DNA of 64,000 nucleotides from an uncultured Rubrobacteraceae bacterium (lineage in GTDB: Bacteria > Actinomycetota > Rubrobacteria > Rubrobacterales > Rubrobacteraceae). The translations under genes and the position numbers were made by a program. The stretch covers positions 57,151 through 121,150 of the forward strand of contig CADCVH010000022.1 in assembly GCA_902806085.1 (NCBI GenBank), in the 5' to 3' direction. The notes under the pieces were generated by a model that saw only the letters and a program-made list of their open reading frames with translations, was not told the DNA's origin and did no database searches. Below, piece by piece: positions 62,432 to 64,000 of this stretch (its first letter is position 1; each line of letters begins with the position of its first letter).

Positions 62432-62461
62432 TTGACAAATCGGATCATGCATATCCATAAT
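62432..62461 (+). promoter_or_regulatory. sigma-A promoter of the branched-chain-type ABC operon
   Basis: TTGACA (62432-62437), an 18-base spacer and CATAAT (62456-62461), about 70 bases before the binding-protein start. It is divergent from the tRNA promoter. Confidence 0.75.
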
Positions 62462-62532
62462 GCCGCGTCAATAAGACTTTTTTCGGGTCGTCGTGGCGGC
62501 GAACCCGGGCTTACCGGAATCGAGGAGGAGAA

Positions 62533-63786
62533 TTGAGTAAGGCGCGTCGGGTAACGACTCTAGTGGCGGCGGGGGTGTTCGCGGCCCTGTTGATGGTGGG
62601 ATGCGGCGGCGCGGGCGGCGGCGGGGGAGAAGGTGGTGGCGGGGAGTCGGTCAAGATCGTCAGCGACCTGCCCCTGCAGGGCGCCAACCGCGCCCAGACG
62701 ACGACGATGGTCAACGCCATCGAGCTCGCCATCGAGGAGCGCGACGGCGAGGTCGCGGGCCTCCAGATAGATTACGAGTCCCTCGACGACGCCACGGCCC
62801 AGGCCGGCCAGTGGGACCCGGCCAAGTGCGCCGAGAACGCGCAGGCTGCCGCGCAGGACGAGGCCGTGGTGGGCTGGATCGGCCCGTTCAACTCCGGTTG
62901 CGCAGCCACCCAGATCCCGACCCTCAACGAGGCGGGCCTAGCGATGGTCAGCCCTGCGAATACGTACACCGGTCTAACCAAGCCCACCCCTGACGAGAGC
63001 GAGCCGGACAAGTACTACCCGACAGGCGAGCGTAACTACGCCCGTGTGATCGTAAACGACGTTCAGCAGGGCCAGGCAGGCGCCACCTTGCTGGATGAAG
63101 AGGGCCTCGAGTCGGTCTACATCCTCGACGACAAGGAGACCTATGGCAAGGGTGTTGCCGATGAGTTCCAGGGCGCCGCTGAGGAGCTCGGCATTGAGGT
63201 TGTGGGGCGTGAAGGGATAGACGGATCTGCGGCCAACTATCGCTCCCTGATGAACAAGGTCGCCCAGGCCGAGCCCGACGCCGTCTACTTCGGCGGCATC
63301 ATCGAGAACAACGCCGCCCAGCTCATAAAAGACAAGGTCGGCGCCGGGATGCCGAACGACGAGGTCCTCTTCGTCGGCCCCGACGGCATCTTTGTGGACG
63401 AGATCCTCAGCCAAGCCGGGGAAGCGGCCGAGGGCATCTACGTCACCTTCGGTGGGGTACCGGAGAGCGAGTACTCCGCTGAGGGGGCGGAGTTCGTCGA
63501 GACGTACGAGTCCACGTACGACGACGAGATACAGCCCTACACCGCCTACGCCTACGAGGCGGCCAACGTCATGCTCGACGCCATCGAGCGGGCCGCCGAC
63601 GAGGCCGGCGGGGTGCCCGAGCGCCAGGCGGTTGTCGATGAGGTCTTCGCCACCGAGGATTTCGAGGGCGTGCTCGGTACCTGGAGCTTCGACGAGGAGG
63701 GCGACACGAGCCTCACCGAGCTCTCCATCCAAACCGTCGAGGACGGCGAGTTTACACTCGACCGGGTCATCGATGTGGCCGAGTAG
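62533..63786 (+). CDS. branched-chain amino acid-type ABC transporter binding lipoprotein (LivJ family)
   Basis: This 417-residue type I binding protein has a Sec lipoprotein signal (hydrophobic core then LMVGCGG). VKIVSDLPLQGANRAQTTTM is the family start, GWIGPFNSGCAATQIPTLNE and AMVSPANTYTGLT the ligand-cleft strands, and VYILDDKETYGKGVADEFQG the second-domain start. TTG 62533 follows GAGGAGGAGA. Such proteins capture leucine-type amino acids, amides or related small compounds. It has its own promoter. A hairpin separates it from a following membrane protein gene that is probably its permease. Confidence 0.9.
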   Translation: MSKARRVTTLVAAGVFAALLMVGCGGAGGGGGEGGGGESVKIVSDLPLQGANRAQTTTMVNAIELAIEERDGEVAGLQIDYESLDDATAQAGQWDPAKCAENAQAAAQDEAVVGWIGPFNSGCAATQIPTLNEAGLAMVSPANTYTGLTKPTPDESEPDKYYPTGERNYARVIVNDVQQGQAGATLLDEEGLESVYILDDKETYGKGVADEFQGAAEELGIEVVGREGIDGSAANYRSLMNKVAQAEPDAVYFGGIIENNAAQLIKDKVGAGMPNDEVLFVGPDGIFVDEILSQAGEAAEGIYVTFGGVPESEYSAEGAEFVETYESTYDDEIQPYTAYAYEAANVMLDAIERAADEAGGVPERQAVVDEVFATEDFEGVLGTWSFDEEGDTSLTELSIQTVEDGEFTLDRVIDVAE

Positions 63787-63820
63787 CGGACCTCTAGGAG
63801 CGGCCACGGGTACTCTGCTT

Positions 63821-63847
63821 GGGGGCCGGCCTTTCGGGCCGGTCCCC
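63821..63847 (+). terminator. intercistronic hairpin after binding-protein gene
   Basis: An 11-bp stem (63821-63831 with 63837-63847, one G-U) has loop TTTCG. As in the first CUT1 operon, a stem follows the binding-protein gene and precedes the membrane component, consistent with differential expression within one operon. Confidence 0.6.
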
Positions 63848-63867
63848 GCTGCCGGGAGAGAGGTCCT

Positions 63868-64000
63868 ATGACTACGGGTGGAGCGGCTAAGAGCAGGTCG
63901 GAGGCCCTGCTGCAGAGCATCAGGGGCTCGGGCTGGGACACGCGCATCGCGGCGGTCATCGCGGCGGTCGTGCTGGTGTTGCTCCTCGTCCAGGCCTTGC
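63868..64000 (+). CDS. start of a membrane protein, probably LivH/LivM-type permease (cut by window end)
   Basis: Only 44 codons are visible. ATG 63868 follows GGGAGAGAGG. The peptide has a Gly/Ser-rich start, then RGSGWDTRIAAVIAAVVLVL and further hydrophobic residues, which begin a membrane segment. Its place right behind a LivJ-type binding protein makes a permease most likely. The visible part has no diagnostic motif, so the family is inferred from context. Confidence 0.55.
   Translation, partial: MTTGGAAKSRSEALLQSIRGSGWDTRIAAVIAAVVLVLLLVQAL

Noticed and set aside
62230..62448. Minus-strand frame reading through the tRNA-Leu gene
   Set aside because: It is the tRNA sequence translated by chance; the RNA folds perfectly as tRNA-Leu(CAA).

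Overview
The window is a GC-rich, gene-dense bacterial chromosome segment that looks actinobacterial, most likely Rubrobacter or a close relative. The signs are very frequent TTG and GTG starts behind strong GGAGG sites, Tat-type lipoprotein sugar-binding proteins, a lycopene cyclase plus Brp/Blh beta-carotene cleavage pair, and a cluster of small stress-type proteins. The genus is an inference; no rRNA gene is present to confirm it. Layout. Bases 1-8570 hold one directional set of overlapping genes: five Gfo/Idh/MocA oxidoreductases (the first cut by the window edge), two TIM-barrel isomerase/epimerase-type proteins and two ThuA-like proteins, a combination that fits oxidative sugar or keto-glycoside chemistry. 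From 8.7 to 18.9 kb, a LacI regulator and a DUF624 membrane protein run divergently from a CUT1 sugar ABC operon, followed by ASCH, GH5, GH1, histidine phosphatase and aldo/keto reductase genes. From 18.9 to 24.7 kb there is a second CUT1 transporter followed by a YcaO-domain protein and a degenerate NodB-type protein. From 24.7 to 34.3 kb there are a GH2, a third CUT1 transporter, its LacI regulator, and GH51 and GH127 arabinofuranosidases. From 34.5 to 40.7 kb there are an AldA-type aldehyde dehydrogenase, a fused gluconate-dehydrogenase-subunit-3/GMC oxidoreductase, an enolase-superfamily sugar-acid dehydratase and a DeoR regulator. From 41.1 to 53.9 kb there are a secreted GH2-LamG enzyme, about 1.2 kb of mostly noncoding DNA, and then a galactose operon: YtfQ/YtfR/YtfT/YjfF-type transporter, a 41-residue small protein, galT, galE, galK and an M24-like protein. 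The rest holds an arginase-fold protein, the crtY-blh retinal pair, an SRPBCC membrane protein, twin 85-residue proteins, inorganic pyrophosphatase and a secreted NuiA-like protein. A 2-kb block lies between a 3' tRNA-Leu relic and an intact tRNA-Leu(CAA), and the window ends at the start of a branched-chain amino-acid-type ABC operon. How it works together. The window reads as a plant or microbial polysaccharide utilisation region. Three CUT1 importers without their own ATPases probably share a remote MsmK/UgpC-type ATPase. They bring in oligosaccharides for mostly cytoplasmic glycosidases (GH5, GH1, GH2, GH51, GH127). Sugars then pass to oxidoreductases, isomerases, AldA, the dehydratase and the Leloir enzymes. 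Local control is visible as palindromic operators beside each LacI gene and as a near-identical promoter element ahead of both the secreted GH2 gene and the ytf-gal operon. I saw no CRISPR array, insertion sequence, rRNA operon or obvious riboswitch.
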